Positions 45,443 to 54,633 of a DNA stretch of 64,000 nucleotides are shown here, in pieces; position 1 is the first letter of the stretch, and each line of letters opens with the position of its first letter. The notes under the pieces were generated by a model. The model saw only the letters and a program-made list of their open reading frames with translations, was not told the DNA's origin and did no database searches. Made by a program: the position numbers and the translations under genes. Location of the stretch: contig JBCBFU010000002.1 of assembly GCA_038527375.1 (NCBI GenBank), positions 62,001 to 126,000 on the forward strand. Reading direction: 5' to 3'. The DNA is from Shimia_B sp038527375 (GTDB taxonomy: Bacteria > Pseudomonadota > Alphaproteobacteria > Rhodobacterales > Rhodobacteraceae).

Positions 45443-46414
45443 ATGACCGAAACCTCGCTCCATACGCTCGAGGATGAGATCGCCCAAGGTCCGCATGATG
45501 CGGGCTTTGGTGATTTCTTTGCCCTGCTGAAGCCGCGGGTGATGACGTTGGTCGTCTTTACTGCGGCGGTTGGGCTGCTTGCCGCGCCTATCGGCCTGCA
45601 CTGGATCGAGGCCATCGCAGCCATCCTGTTCATTGCCATCGGGGCCGGGGCCTCGGGCGCGCTGAACATGTGGTGGGACGCGGATATCGATGCGGTGATG
45701 AAGCGCACGGCCAAACGCCCGATCCCCTCGGGCCGGGTTGATCCTCAGGACGCGCTGAACCTTGGTCTGGGCCTGTCTGGCTTCTCAGTCGTCATGCTGG
45801 GTCTGGCCGCCAACTGGCTGGCTGCGGGTCTTCTGGCCTTCACGATCTTCTTCTACGCCGTCGTCTATTCCATGTGGCTCAAACGCTCGACGCCGCAGAA
45901 CATCGTCATCGGCGGTGCGGCGGGTGCCTTCCCTCCGATGATCGGCTGGGTGGCTGCCACAGGGTCGGTGTCCGTCGAGTCGGTCCTGATGTTCGCGCTC
46001 ATTTTCATGTGGACACCGCCGCACTTCTGGGCGCTCGCGCTCTTTATGCGGTCGGACTACGACGATGCGGGCGTGCCGATGTTGACGGTGACGCATGGGC
46101 GCCGCGCGACGCGAGTGCACATCCTGGCCTACACGGTGATCCTCGCTGTGCTGGCCGTCGCCGCGGCCTTCACCGGCATCGGTGGGCCGATCTATCTGGC
46201 GGTTGCGGTCGTGTGTAACGCTATCTTCCTGCGCGACGCGGTGAAGATTTGGCGCCGGGACGAAGACATGTCCGAGGTCGACAACTTCAAGATCGAGAAG
46301 TCGTTCTTCCGTTTCTCGCTCTTCTACCTCTTCGCGCATTTCACCGCGATCTTGATCGAGGCACTGATCCCGGGCTCTGTCTGGGCCGCACTTGGCATGG
46401 GGGTCTGGGCATGA
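45443..46414 (+). CDS. ctaB: Protoheme IX farnesyltransferase (heme O synthase)
   Basis: A 323-residue UbiA-superfamily inner-membrane enzyme that adds a farnesyl group to protoheme, first step of heme A synthesis for the oxidase. It shows the prenyl-diphosphate-binding motif NMWWDADIDAVMKRTAKRPI (~73-92) and the second loop with YTMWLKRSTPQN-like sequence. About nine membrane helices. It starts directly after the ctaC stop and overlaps the next gene by ATGA. Confidence 0.97.
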   Translation: MTETSLHTLEDEIAQGPHDAGFGDFFALLKPRVMTLVVFTAAVGLLAAPIGLHWIEAIAAILFIAIGAGASGALNMWWDADIDAVMKRTAKRPIPSGRVDPQDALNLGLGLSGFSVVMLGLAANWLAAGLLAFTIFFYAVVYSMWLKRSTPQNIVIGGAAGAFPPMIGWVAATGSVSVESVLMFALIFMWTPPHFWALALFMRSDYDDAGVPMLTVTHGRRATRVHILAYTVILAVLAVAAAFTGIGGPIYLAVAVVCNAIFLRDAVKIWRRDEDMSEVDNFKIEKSFFRFSLFYLFAHFTAILIEALIPGSVWAALGMGVWA

Positions 46415-46605
46415 GCTTTGCAAGCGAGCATGAAATGCACAAACGCCGCAAGGGCCGGAACATGGGCGTTGCCTTGTGCCTTGTGGCCTTCATCGCGCTG
46501 ATGTTTGCGCTGACCACCGTAAAAATCCGCGACTCAGGGCCTGTCGAAGGGTTCGATCACGCACCGCGCGCATCCGCGCTGCCTGCCACCGAAGGGGAGG
46601 GGTAA
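46411..46605 (+). CDS. Small single-helix protein of the oxidase operon
   Basis: A 64-residue protein: a charged N-terminal segment (MSFASEHEMHKRRKGRN), one membrane helix (~18-38), and a short tail. Short proteins in this position between ctaB and ctaG are common in the group, with presumed assembly roles, but I assign no specific function. ATGA overlap with ctaB supports the start, and ctaG begins one base after its stop. Confidence 0.82.
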   Translation: MSFASEHEMHKRRKGRNMGVALCLVAFIALMFALTTVKIRDSGPVEGFDHAPRASALPATEGEG

Positions 46606-46606
46606 G

Positions 46607-47206
46607 TTGCTGTCACGTTTCATGTCCCGCTTTGATCCCAAGGTGCAGACGGTGATCAAGACCTCGGCGCTTGTGTTCGGGATGTTCGGCCTCGCCTACG
46701 CGTCGGTGCCGTTCTACGACTGGTTCTGCCGCGTGACGGGCTTTGGGGGCGCGACCAACGTGGTCGAGGCGGGCAGCGATGTGGTGCTCGATCAGACGAT
46801 CACCGTGCGTTTTGACTCGAGCCTCGAGAAAGATATGCCGTGGACCTTCAAACCCGAGGTTCGCACCATGGAGTTGCGCATCGGCGAGACGGGTCTGGCG
46901 TTCTACGAGGCCCATAACCCGACGAACCGCCCCATTGCCGGAAGCGCGTCCTACAACGTGACGCCTTATCAGGCGGGCGGCTTCTTCGACAAAATCGACT
47001 GCTTCTGCTTTGAAGAGCAGGTGCTGATGCCGGGTGAGACCGTGATGATGCCCGTGACCTTCTTCGTCGATCCCGAGATCGTCGACGATCGCGAAGGTCA
47101 GTACATCCACACGATCACGCTGAGCTACACGTTCTACGAAATTGACCTGCCGGAAGATGCCCAACAGGCGCAACTGGCAGTTCCTACTGAGACAAGCTTG
47201 AACTAA
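46607..47206 (+). CDS. ctaG: Cytochrome c oxidase assembly protein CtaG/Cox11
   Basis: A 199-residue copper chaperone that delivers Cu to the CuB site of subunit I. One membrane anchor (~18-38), then a periplasmic immunoglobulin-like domain containing KIDCFCFEEQ, the CxC-type copper motif (CFCF near residues 124-127), and VDPEIVDD. It likely starts on TTG at 46607 with GGAGGGG just upstream; an ATG five codons later (46622) is possible. Confidence 0.95.
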   Translation: MLSRFMSRFDPKVQTVIKTSALVFGMFGLAYASVPFYDWFCRVTGFGGATNVVEAGSDVVLDQTITVRFDSSLEKDMPWTFKPEVRTMELRIGETGLAFYEAHNPTNRPIAGSASYNVTPYQAGGFFDKIDCFCFEEQVLMPGETVMMPVTFFVDPEIVDDREGQYIHTITLSYTFYEIDLPEDAQQAQLAVPTETSLN

Positions 47207-47231
47207 AGGACCCGCAAGGGAGGGACACCGC

Positions 47232-48038
47232 ATGGCCCATGAAAAGAACCACGACTACCACATCCTGAACCCCTCTATCTGGCCGTTCCTCGGCTCGGTC
47301 GGGGCCTTTGTGATGCTTTTCGGCGCTGTGCTTTGGATGCACGACTCCGGCCCATGGCTGTTCCTGATCGGCTTTGCCGCCGTTCTCTACACCATGTACG
47401 GCTGGTGGGCCGAAACGGTGGCTGAAAACCACGCGGGCGATCATACGCCGGTGGTTCTGATCGGTCTGCGCTACGGCTTCATCATGTTCATCATGTCCGA
47501 GATCATGTTCTTTGCCGCATGGTTCTGGGGCTTCTTCAAGAACGCGCTTTACCCCATGGGCCCGCTCAGCCCGGGCGTCGACGGTGTCTGGCCGCCGGTG
47601 GGTGTGGAAACCTTTGATCCCTGGCACCTTCCGCTGATCAACACGCTGATCCTGCTGTGTTCGGGCTGTGCCGCGACCTGGGCGCACCACGCGCTTGTTC
47701 ACGAGAACAACCGCAAGGACCTGCGCGACGGCCTGATCATCGCGATTGCACTGGGCGCGTTCTTCACCGTGCTGCAGGCCTATGAATACAACCACGCCTC
47801 CTTTGGCTTCGGCAAAGGGTGCGAGGTCTACTGCTCCAACTTCATCCTGCCCACCCTGTTCCACGGCCTGCACGTGGTGATCGGGACGATCTTCCTGGGC
47901 GTGTGCCTGATGCGGGTCATGAAGGGTCACTTCACGCCTGAGAACCACATGGGGTTCGAGGCGGCGGCCTGGTACTGGCACTTTGTGGATGTGGTGTGGC
48001 TGTTCCTGTTCGCCGCGATCTACATCTGGGGCAGCTAA
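47232..48038 (+). CDS. ctaE: Cytochrome c oxidase subunit III
   Basis: A 268-residue membrane subunit with seven helices. Family sequences include MHDSGPWLFL, FIMFIMSEIMFFAAWFWGFF (~85-104), the AYEYNHASFGF block (~183-193), and the C-terminal MGFEAAAWYWHFVDVVWLFLF (part quoted), all typical. It stabilises the catalytic core. It begins 25 bases after ctaG and is followed by a hairpin before SURF1. Confidence 0.97.
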   Translation: MAHEKNHDYHILNPSIWPFLGSVGAFVMLFGAVLWMHDSGPWLFLIGFAAVLYTMYGWWAETVAENHAGDHTPVVLIGLRYGFIMFIMSEIMFFAAWFWGFFKNALYPMGPLSPGVDGVWPPVGVETFDPWHLPLINTLILLCSGCAATWAHHALVHENNRKDLRDGLIIAIALGAFFTVLQAYEYNHASFGFGKGCEVYCSNFILPTLFHGLHVVIGTIFLGVCLMRVMKGHFTPENHMGFEAAAWYWHFVDVVWLFLFAAIYIWGS

Positions 48039-48043
48039 GGGAT

Positions 48044-48061
48044 AGCCTGCTGTCGCAGGCT
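48044..48061 (+). terminator. Hairpin just after ctaE
   Basis: Seven-base arms AGCCTGC/GCAGGCT with a four-base loop begin five bases after the stop. There is no T-run. It may be a transcript-end stabiliser, acting with the second hairpin 31 bases downstream. Confidence 0.4.
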
Positions 48062-48091
48062 GCCTGCGGCGCGGATATTCAGAGCCAAAAG

Positions 48092-48119
48092 AAGGGGCGG
48101 GCGCGGGTCTGCCCCTTTG
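48092..48119 (+). terminator. Terminator-like hairpin before the SURF1 gene
   Basis: Arms AAGGGGC (48092-48098) and GCCCCTT (48111-48117) with a twelve-base loop, followed by TGT. A partial terminator between ctaE and surf1 is plausible, though the downstream gene is probably still co-expressed. Confidence 0.45.
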
Positions 48120-48138
48120 TCATTCGCGAGAGGGTGGA

Positions 48139-48804
48139 ATGCGCGTCTTTGTGGTTTTGATCGGAGTTGTGGGGACCGGGATCCTGCTGTGGCTGGGCAT
48201 CTGGCAGATGCAGCGGCTGGAGTGGAAGGAAGGTGTGTTGGCCGAGATCGAAGATCGCATCGCGGCAGCACCCGTGGCGGTCCCGGCAGTGCCGGATCCC
48301 GAGGCGGACCGCTACCTGCCGGTGGAGGTCGCAGGGACCCTGGGAGAACGCGAGTTGCATGTGCTGATCTCGCGCAAAGGGTTCGGCGCGGGCTACCGCG
48401 TGATCCGCGCGCTCGACACGGGCCAGCGGTCAATCATGGTCGATCTGGGGGTCATCGCCACGACGGCCAAGGACGCTGACCGACCGGGCGGACCCATGGA
48501 GGTCGCGGGTAACCTGCACTGGCCCGACGAGGTCGACAGCTTCACGCCCGAGAATGACGTGGCCGGCAATATCTGGTTCGCGCGGGAGGTGGACCAGATG
48601 GCGGATGCGCTGGGCACCGCGCCGATCCTCGTGATTGCCCGCGATTTGTCGCCCGCTGTCCCCGGCGTGACGTCTTTGCCCGTCGACACAAGCGGCATTC
48701 CCAATGATCACTTGGGCTATGCGGTGACATGGTTCGGGATGGCCGCGGTGTGGGTGGCCATGACCGCGCTCTTCCTTTACCGAGGCCGCCGACGGACTGC
48801 CTGA
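48139..48804 (+). CDS. SURF1-family oxidase assembly protein
   Basis: A 221-residue inner-membrane protein with one helix at each end (residues ~4-22 and ~198-216) and a periplasmic domain between them, the SURF1 topology. Conserved features include LGIWQMQRLEWKEGVL (~17-32) and the C-terminal NDHLGYAVTWFGMA. It helps insert heme A into subunit I. Its place after ctaE is standard in Rhodobacterales. Confidence 0.93.
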   Translation: MRVFVVLIGVVGTGILLWLGIWQMQRLEWKEGVLAEIEDRIAAAPVAVPAVPDPEADRYLPVEVAGTLGERELHVLISRKGFGAGYRVIRALDTGQRSIMVDLGVIATTAKDADRPGGPMEVAGNLHWPDEVDSFTPENDVAGNIWFAREVDQMADALGTAPILVIARDLSPAVPGVTSLPVDTSGIPNDHLGYAVTWFGMAAVWVAMTALFLYRGRRRTA

Positions 48805-48818
48805 GGGATCCCAAGACC

Positions 48819-50204
48819 ATGAAATACGTATCGACCCGCGGTGCCGCGCCGGAGTTGAGTTTTGCCGATGCCATGCTGACGGGCCTTGCCCGCGATGGCG
48901 GTCTCTATGTCCCGGCGGAAGTGCCCGTGATGCCCAAGGGCGAGATCGCGGCACTGGCGGGTCTCCCTTACGAGGAAGTCGCCTTCCGCGTGATGCGCCC
49001 CTTCCTGGGCGACAGCTTCACCGATGACGAATTCCGCGGCATCATTGACCGCGCCTATGCGGGCTTTGGCCATGATGCGCGCGCGCCCCTCGTGCAGTTG
49101 GGGTCGAACCACCACCTGCTGGAGCTCTTTCACGGTCCGACACTAGCGTTCAAAGACTTTGCGATGCAGCTGATCGGTCAGCTGTTTCAGACGGAACTGA
49201 CGCGGCGCGGTGACAAGGTCACCATCGTGGGCGCGACCTCGGGCGATACCGGATCGGCGGCGATCGAGGCGTTCCGCGGGCTGGACGCCGTGGATGTCTT
49301 CATCCTCTACCCCCATGGCCGCGTATCCGAAGTGCAGCGCCGCCAGATGACGACGCCCACCGAGGACAACGTGCATGCGCTGGCGCTGGGCGGCACGTTC
49401 GACGATTGCCAGGGCAAATTGAAGGACATGTTCAACGACTTTGGCTTCCGCGACGAGGTGCGGCTGGCGGGCGTGAATTCGATCAACTGGGCGCGCGTGC
49501 TGGCGCAGGTCGTCTACTACTTCTCATCCGCGACGGCGCTGGGCGCGCCCGCGCGCGAGGTGTCATTCACCGTGCCCACCGGCAATTTCGGCGATATCTT
49601 TGCGGGTTACATCGCCAAGAAGATGGGCCTGCCGATCAAGCGACTGGTCGTAGCGACCAACCGCAACGACATTCTGCATCGGGCGCTGTCGACCGGCGAC
49701 TACACCACGGGTGAGGTCCACCCGACGATCACGCCGTCCATGGACATTCAGGTGTCTTCGAACTTCGAACGTGCCCTCTTTGACGCTTATGACCGCGACG
49801 GCGGGGCAGTCGCACAACTGATGGCCGAATTGAAAGAGGGCGGCTTCAAGATCAGCCAAGGCGCGCGCGAGGCGCTGCGCGAGCATTTCGACAGCGGCCG
49901 CTCGGACGAGCATGAGACAAGCGAGACAGTGACCCGAGCGCTCGCCACCATGGGCGAGTTGCTGTGTCCGCACTCCGCAGTGGGCGTGAAAGTGGCTGAG
50001 GAGCATCTGGGGCCGGAACCCATGATCACACTCGCGACCGCACACCCCGCGAAATTCCCCGCCGCGGTCGAGGCGGCAACCGGACAGCACCCCCCCTTGC
50101 CCCCCCGCATGGCGGACCTGTATGAGCGGTCGGAGCGTGTGACGCAGGTCGCCAATGACCTCGCCGCGCTGGAACAGCTTATTCGGGAAAGACGCCGCGC
50201 GTGA
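48819..50204 (+). CDS. thrC: Threonine synthase
   Basis: A 461-residue PLP enzyme converting O-phosphohomoserine to threonine. The PLP lysine is K112 in PTLAFKDFAMQ, with GATSGDTGSAAIEAF supplying the phosphate-binding loop. N-terminal STRGAAPELSFADAML is typical of the long bacterial type. The ATG at 48819 is chosen; the open frame from 48729 overlaps surf1. Its stop overlaps the GTG of the next gene. Confidence 0.97.
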   Translation: MKYVSTRGAAPELSFADAMLTGLARDGGLYVPAEVPVMPKGEIAALAGLPYEEVAFRVMRPFLGDSFTDDEFRGIIDRAYAGFGHDARAPLVQLGSNHHLLELFHGPTLAFKDFAMQLIGQLFQTELTRRGDKVTIVGATSGDTGSAAIEAFRGLDAVDVFILYPHGRVSEVQRRQMTTPTEDNVHALALGGTFDDCQGKLKDMFNDFGFRDEVRLAGVNSINWARVLAQVVYYFSSATALGAPAREVSFTVPTGNFGDIFAGYIAKKMGLPIKRLVVATNRNDILHRALSTGDYTTGEVHPTITPSMDIQVSSNFERALFDAYDRDGGAVAQLMAELKEGGFKISQGAREALREHFDSGRSDEHETSETVTRALATMGELLCPHSAVGVKVAEEHLGPEPMITLATAHPAKFPAAVEAATGQHPPLPPRMADLYERSERVTQVANDLAALEQLIRERRRA

Positions 50205-51463
50205 CAGTTCAGACGCATACATTGCCCAACGGATTTCGGATCGTAACCGAGCGGATGGATGGGCTGGCCAGCGCCTCCATCGGGCTTTGGGTCAATGCAG
50301 GTGGCCGCCACGAACGGGCCGAGCAAAACGGCATCGCGCATTTCCTTGAACACATGGCGTTCAAGGGCACCAAAAAGCGCACCGCGCTCGAGATTGCCGA
50401 GGCGATCGAAGATGTGGGCGGTTATATCAACGCCTATACCAGCCGCGAGATGACAGCGTTCTATGCCCGCGTGCTCGAGGCCGACGTGCCGCTCGCGCTC
50501 GACGTCATCAGCGACATCGTCCTGAACCCGATCTTCGACGAAAAGGAGATCGAGGTTGAACGCGGCGTGATCCTGCAAGAGATCGGTCAGGCGCTCGATA
50601 CGCCCGACGATATCGTCTTCGACTGGCTCCAGGAGGTGGCGTACCCCGATCAACCCATCGGGCGCACGATCCTGGGCCCGTCCGAGCGTGTTCAGGCCTT
50701 TGACCGCAAGGACCTGTCGGGATTTGTCGAAGAGCATTACGGCCCCAGCCAGATGATCCTTGCCGCGGCAGGTGCCGTCGACCATGACGCGCTGTGCAAA
50801 GCCGCCGAGGTGATCTTTGGCGGCATGACCGCGCGCCCAAGCCTCGACCTCGCTCCTGCGGCGTGGTCGGGCGGCGAACGGCGCGAGGCGAAGGCGCTCG
50901 AACAGGTGCACTTCACGCTGGCCTTCGAAGGCCCAAACTACCGCGATCCGCTGATCTATACGTCGCAGATATTCTCCACCGCCTTCGGTGGCGGCATGTC
51001 GAGCCGCCTGTTTCAGAAGGTGCGCGAGGAAAAGGGCCTCTGCTACACGATCTTTAGTCAGGCGGGTGCCTATGCCGATACCGGCATGACGACGATCTAT
51101 GCGGGGACCAGCGCCGGTCAGGTCCGTGACCTTGCCGCCATCACCATGGATGAACTCAAACGCGCCGCCGATGACATGTCGGCTGCAGAGGTCGCGCGCG
51201 CCCGGGCGCAGATGAAGGCCGGAATGCTGATGGGGTTAGAGAGCCCGTCGAACCGGGCCGAGCGTTTGGCCCGCATGACATCGATCTGGGGTCGCGTGCC
51301 GCAACTGGATGAAATCGTGGCCTCGATCGATTCCGTCACGACCGGGGATATCCGGGAATTCGCGGGGCAGATGGTGCAATCGCCGTCGCTCGCGCTGGCG
51401 CTCTACGGTCCCTTGGACGATGCCCCGACCCTTGCTGATTTGCAGGAGAGGCTCGCGGCCTGA
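50201..51463 (+). CDS. M16-family zinc metallopeptidase (processing-peptidase type)
   Basis: A 420-residue insulinase-family protein resembling mitochondrial processing peptidase beta. The inverted zinc motif HFLEH is at residues 47-51 (AHFLEHMAFKGT), and a downstream glutamate lies in VERGVILQEIGQ. Family C-terminal domain follows. The starting GTG overlaps the thrC stop (GTGA). The substrate in bacteria is not established. Confidence 0.93.
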   Translation: MTVQTHTLPNGFRIVTERMDGLASASIGLWVNAGGRHERAEQNGIAHFLEHMAFKGTKKRTALEIAEAIEDVGGYINAYTSREMTAFYARVLEADVPLALDVISDIVLNPIFDEKEIEVERGVILQEIGQALDTPDDIVFDWLQEVAYPDQPIGRTILGPSERVQAFDRKDLSGFVEEHYGPSQMILAAAGAVDHDALCKAAEVIFGGMTARPSLDLAPAAWSGGERREAKALEQVHFTLAFEGPNYRDPLIYTSQIFSTAFGGGMSSRLFQKVREEKGLCYTIFSQAGAYADTGMTTIYAGTSAGQVRDLAAITMDELKRAADDMSAAEVARARAQMKAGMLMGLESPSNRAERLARMTSIWGRVPQLDEIVASIDSVTTGDIREFAGQMVQSPSLALALYGPLDDAPTLADLQERLAA

Positions 51464-52047
51464 TGCTACGCCGCATCCGCAAAGTTCGGATCGAAACCGA
51501 TCGGATGACCCTGCGCCCCCCGGTGCACACGGATTTCCGGGCTTGGGCCGCGCTTCGCAGTGCCAGCCGTGACTTCCTCACCCCGTGGGAGCCCACATGG
51601 GCCAGCGACCACCTGACGCGCAAAAGCTTTACCAATCGCGTCTACTGGGCACAAAGGTCCATCGTGCGCGGAACCGCGATCCCGCTCTTTTTGGTGCGCC
51701 GCAAGGATCAGGTCCTGCTGGGGGCCATCACACTCGACCACATTCGCCGCGGACCCGCGCAGGCCGGCACGACCGGTTACTGGATCGGACAGCCCTTCGC
51801 GCGTCAGGGCTACATGCGCGAGGCGATCGAGGGCGTGGTGCATTACGGCTTTGCCGAACTGGACCTCAGCCGGATCGAGGCCGCGTGCCTGCCGGAAAAC
51901 ACGGCCTCGCGGACCCTGCTGGAAAAGAGCGGCTACAAATATGAGGGCGTCGCGCAAAGCTATTTGCAGATTAACGGGCGCTGGCGAACGCATGTTTTAT
52001 ACGCAAACCTGCGCAGCGACCGCCGTGGGAAATCCGACGCGGTCTAG
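51463..52047 (+). CDS. GNAT N-acetyltransferase, RimJ/RimL type
   Basis: A 194-residue acetyltransferase with an ATLRPPVHTDFRAWAAL-like start and GYWIGQPFARQGYMREAIEGV (~100-120), the acetyl-CoA-binding region. The segment ENTASRTLLEKSGYKYEGVA is typical of RimJ-like enzymes acting on ribosomal or other N-termini. The start overlaps the upstream stop by one base, so it is likely co-translated with the peptidase. Ends on TAG. Confidence 0.9.
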   Translation: MLRRIRKVRIETDRMTLRPPVHTDFRAWAALRSASRDFLTPWEPTWASDHLTRKSFTNRVYWAQRSIVRGTAIPLFLVRRKDQVLLGAITLDHIRRGPAQAGTTGYWIGQPFARQGYMREAIEGVVHYGFAELDLSRIEAACLPENTASRTLLEKSGYKYEGVAQSYLQINGRWRTHVLYANLRSDRRGKSDAV

Positions 52048-52089
52048 AATCTCTGGCGGGACACCGGGGCTGCACTAGTCTTCTGGGTC

Positions 52090-52920
52090 ATGAGATATCT
52101 AGTCGCTCTCTTCATCCTCTTGCTGCCCACCGCATCGCTGGCGCAGCGGGCCTCCCACTGTATCGCCATCGCGCAGGCACCGGGCCTTGAATATGTCCAT
52201 CGGGCAAGCTTCCGTGACCCGCTGGAGGATTTCAGCGTCCGCATCAGCTATCTTGCGCATTCGATGTTTCTGATCCAATCGGCCAGCGGTCCATCAGCCG
52301 TGACCGACTACACCGGGTTCGTCGGATCGACCGGATTCTTCCCGGACGTGGCCACCATGAACAACGCCCATGACAGCCACTGGACCGCCTTCCCGGACAA
52401 CCGTATTCCCCACGTGTTGCCGGGCTGGCCCGTGGGCGGTGAAAAAGCCAATCACCGCATTCAGGTGGGCGATATGCTGGTGCGGAATGTCACCACCGAT
52501 ATCCGAAGCCGCAGCTTCTTTGATGAAGAGAACACCGGCATCCGCCGCGACGGCAATTCGATCTTCGTGTTCGAGACCGAGGGCCTTTGCATCGGGCATG
52601 TGGGGCACCTGCATCACGAACCCGACGATGCGCAATACGCGGCCCTTGGGCGTTTGGACGTGGTCATGGTGCCCGTGGATGGCGGCATGACCATCGACCG
52701 CGCCAGCCTGAAATCCATGCTGGTGCGGCTCAGGTCCTCGCTGGTCTTGCCGATGCACTGGTTCGGGCCCTCGAACCTCGAGGCGTTTCTGGTGGATATG
52801 GCGGACGACTACGTGATCCAGCGCACGCTCTCCAATTCGATGGAGGTCAGCCTGCGCACCCTCCCGTCGGAGCCCACGATTTTGGTTCTGACACCCCAAT
52901 ATCTCACCGAACCGCAGTGA
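52090..52920 (+). CDS. Secreted MBL-fold metallohydrolase-like protein
   Basis: A 276-residue protein with a signal peptide (residues 1-~18, ending ASLAQ). The body resembles UlaG-type metallo-beta-lactamase-fold proteins: SYLAHSMFLIQS at ~55-66 in place of the first strand and histidine, a GHVGHLHHEPDD segment (~170-181), and PMHWFG near 223. The canonical HxHxDH is not obvious, so activity is uncertain. Periplasmic location is likely. Confidence 0.72.
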   Translation: MRYLVALFILLLPTASLAQRASHCIAIAQAPGLEYVHRASFRDPLEDFSVRISYLAHSMFLIQSASGPSAVTDYTGFVGSTGFFPDVATMNNAHDSHWTAFPDNRIPHVLPGWPVGGEKANHRIQVGDMLVRNVTTDIRSRSFFDEENTGIRRDGNSIFVFETEGLCIGHVGHLHHEPDDAQYAALGRLDVVMVPVDGGMTIDRASLKSMLVRLRSSLVLPMHWFGPSNLEAFLVDMADDYVIQRTLSNSMEVSLRTLPSEPTILVLTPQYLTEPQ

Positions 52921-52951
52921 CAATTGTACACGTCCATGGTCGAAGGTGCGC

Positions 52952-54373
52952 ATGACACAGCTTGCGCCGATCACGGCTGATATCATCGCAGAACTTGACG
53001 CCGCCTTGCCGGGCGCCGTGCGCCCCGCCGAGGCCCGCTACCTCGAGGAACCCCGCGGTCGCTATGCGGGATCTGCGGGCGTCGTCGTCGCGCCATCATC
53101 AACCGAGAGCGTGGCCCAAGCCATTCAAATCGCTGCGAAACATCGGGTTCCCGTTGTTCCTTATGGCGGCGGGACGGGGCTTGTGGGCGGGCAAGTGACC
53201 GATAGCGATCTGGCCCCCATGATCCTGAGCCTCGAGCGGATGACGGCGATCCGCGAGGTTGCCCCGACCGAGAACGTGCTGATCGCCGAGGCCGGCGCGA
53301 TCCTGGCCGATGTGCGGTCCGCGGCCGCCCACGCGGGCCGGCAATTCCCACTTTCGCTCGCCTCCGAAGGCTCGGCCCGGATCGGCGGGCTTCTGGCCAC
53401 CAATGCGGGCGGCGTAAACGTCTTGCGCTACGGCAATGCGCGCGACCTGTGTCTGGGCCTTGAGGTCGTGCTGGCGGACGGCACCGTCTGGAACGGGCTC
53501 ACGCGTCTGCGCAAGGACAATGCCGGGTTCGACCTGCGCAACCTGATGATCGGCTCCGAAGGGACGCTTGGTGTCATCACAGCGGCCACGCTGAAACTGG
53601 CCCCGATCCCGGCCAGTACAGGCACAGCGATGATGGTTGTGCCGGATCCCCAGGCCGCGCTCGACCTGCTGGCGCTTGCCCGCGATCATCTGGGCGACGG
53701 CGTCAGCGCGTTCGAGCTGATCCACCGCCAAGGCCTTGATTTCCTGTCCGAAACCCTGCCTGAGATCCGACAGCCCTTTGCGGATCGGCCCGAATGGTGC
53801 GTCCTGATCGACGTGGGTCTGCCGCGGGGCCTCGATCCCGCCACGGCGCTCGAGGCGCTCTTTGCCGCCGCCGCCGATGCCGGGCTGGCAAGCGATGGCA
53901 CCATCGCCCAGTCCGAGGCGCAGCGCGCCGCCCTCTGGTCCGTGCGCGAACACATCCCCGAGGCCAACCGCCGGATCGGGTCGGTCTCGTCCCACGACAT
54001 CTCGGTGCCCATGGGCGCGATCCCTGAGTTCATCCGCCGCGGGGCGCAGGCGCTCGCTCAGGTGGGCACCTTCCGCATCAACTGCTTCGGGCATGTCGGC
54101 GACGGCAACCTGCACTACAACGTCTTCCCCATGCCGGGCAAAACCCGCGCGGATTACGAGGTTGAGAGACCGCAGGTCAAACGCGTGGTCCATGACCTTG
54201 TGCATGCGCTGGACGGGTCCGTTGCCGCCGAACACGGGGTGGGGCGGCTCAAGGTCGGCGACCTCGAACGCTACGGCGATCCGACGCTGTTGGCGATGAT
54301 GCGACAGGTGAAAACGGCGCTCGATCCGCAGGGTATCCTGAACCCCGGTGTGATGCTGCGCGCGGTGGATTAA
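52952..54373 (+). CDS. FAD-linked oxidase, GlcD/D-lactate dehydrogenase type
   Basis: A 473-residue flavoenzyme. The N-terminal FAD_binding_4 domain (~35-215) includes PVVPYGGGTGLVGG and SEGSARIGGLLATNAGG, and the C-terminal FAD-oxidase domain includes CFGHVGDGNLHYN and AAEHGVGRLK. It oxidises a 2-hydroxyacid such as glycolate, D-lactate or 2-hydroxyglutarate; the substrate cannot be read from the sequence. The ATG at 52952 is preferred to the GTG two codons upstream. No GlcE/GlcF partners lie nearby. Confidence 0.93.
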   Translation: MTQLAPITADIIAELDAALPGAVRPAEARYLEEPRGRYAGSAGVVVAPSSTESVAQAIQIAAKHRVPVVPYGGGTGLVGGQVTDSDLAPMILSLERMTAIREVAPTENVLIAEAGAILADVRSAAAHAGRQFPLSLASEGSARIGGLLATNAGGVNVLRYGNARDLCLGLEVVLADGTVWNGLTRLRKDNAGFDLRNLMIGSEGTLGVITAATLKLAPIPASTGTAMMVVPDPQAALDLLALARDHLGDGVSAFELIHRQGLDFLSETLPEIRQPFADRPEWCVLIDVGLPRGLDPATALEALFAAAADAGLASDGTIAQSEAQRAALWSVREHIPEANRRIGSVSSHDISVPMGAIPEFIRRGAQALAQVGTFRINCFGHVGDGNLHYNVFPMPGKTRADYEVERPQVKRVVHDLVHALDGSVAAEHGVGRLKVGDLERYGDPTLLAMMRQVKTALDPQGILNPGVMLRAVD

Positions 54374-54412
54374 CCAATCGCCGCCCCGCACCAAGTGCAC
54401 CGATTTCGGGCG

Positions 54413-54467
54413 ATACACCACCCGTACACAGGGCGTACACAACCGGTACATACGGCGTACATACCCG
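54413..54467. repeat. Phased 11-bp direct repeats, five copies
   Basis: Four copies of GTACAYA begin at exactly 11-base steps (54424, 54435, 54446, 54457), followed by variable GC-rich tails. A degenerate fifth copy (ATACACC) begins at 54413. The spacing is about one DNA turn, so all copies face one side of the helix. They lie between convergent genes, 40 bases after the flavoprotein stop. The pattern is iteron- or binding-site-like; no known element is recognised. Confidence 0.8.
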
Positions 54468-54550
54468 ATCCGCGCACATGACGACCCAAAACTGCCGTTA
54501 ACTGTGCGCCAAAGCGGCACCTTCTTCTGGCGGAACCTATCGCAGAGCGC

Positions 54551-54571
54551 GCGAGAGACAGCGTCTCTCGC
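54551..54571. terminator. Perfect hairpin in convergent gap, first of two
   Basis: Nine-base perfect arms GCGAGAGAC/GTCTCTCGC with a three-base loop. It can end transcripts from either side, but no T-run adjoins. Confidence 0.5.
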
Positions 54572-54585
54572 CTAGGTGGGCGGAT

Positions 54586-54608
54586 GCCCCTCGCGCCCCG
54601 CGAGGGGC
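54586..54608. terminator. Perfect hairpin in convergent gap, second of two
   Basis: Nine-base perfect arms GCCCCTCGC/GCGAGGGGC with a five-base loop, 26 bases before the apt stop on the minus strand. Together with the first hairpin it forms a tandem pair dividing the convergent gene ends. Confidence 0.5.
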
Positions 54609-54633
54609 GGCAAGCGCGCCTAGAGCCAGTCCT

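Noticed and set aside
54413..54467. CRISPR array
   Set aside because: The repeats are 11 bases, contiguous, without spacers and in only five copies, and no cas gene is present.
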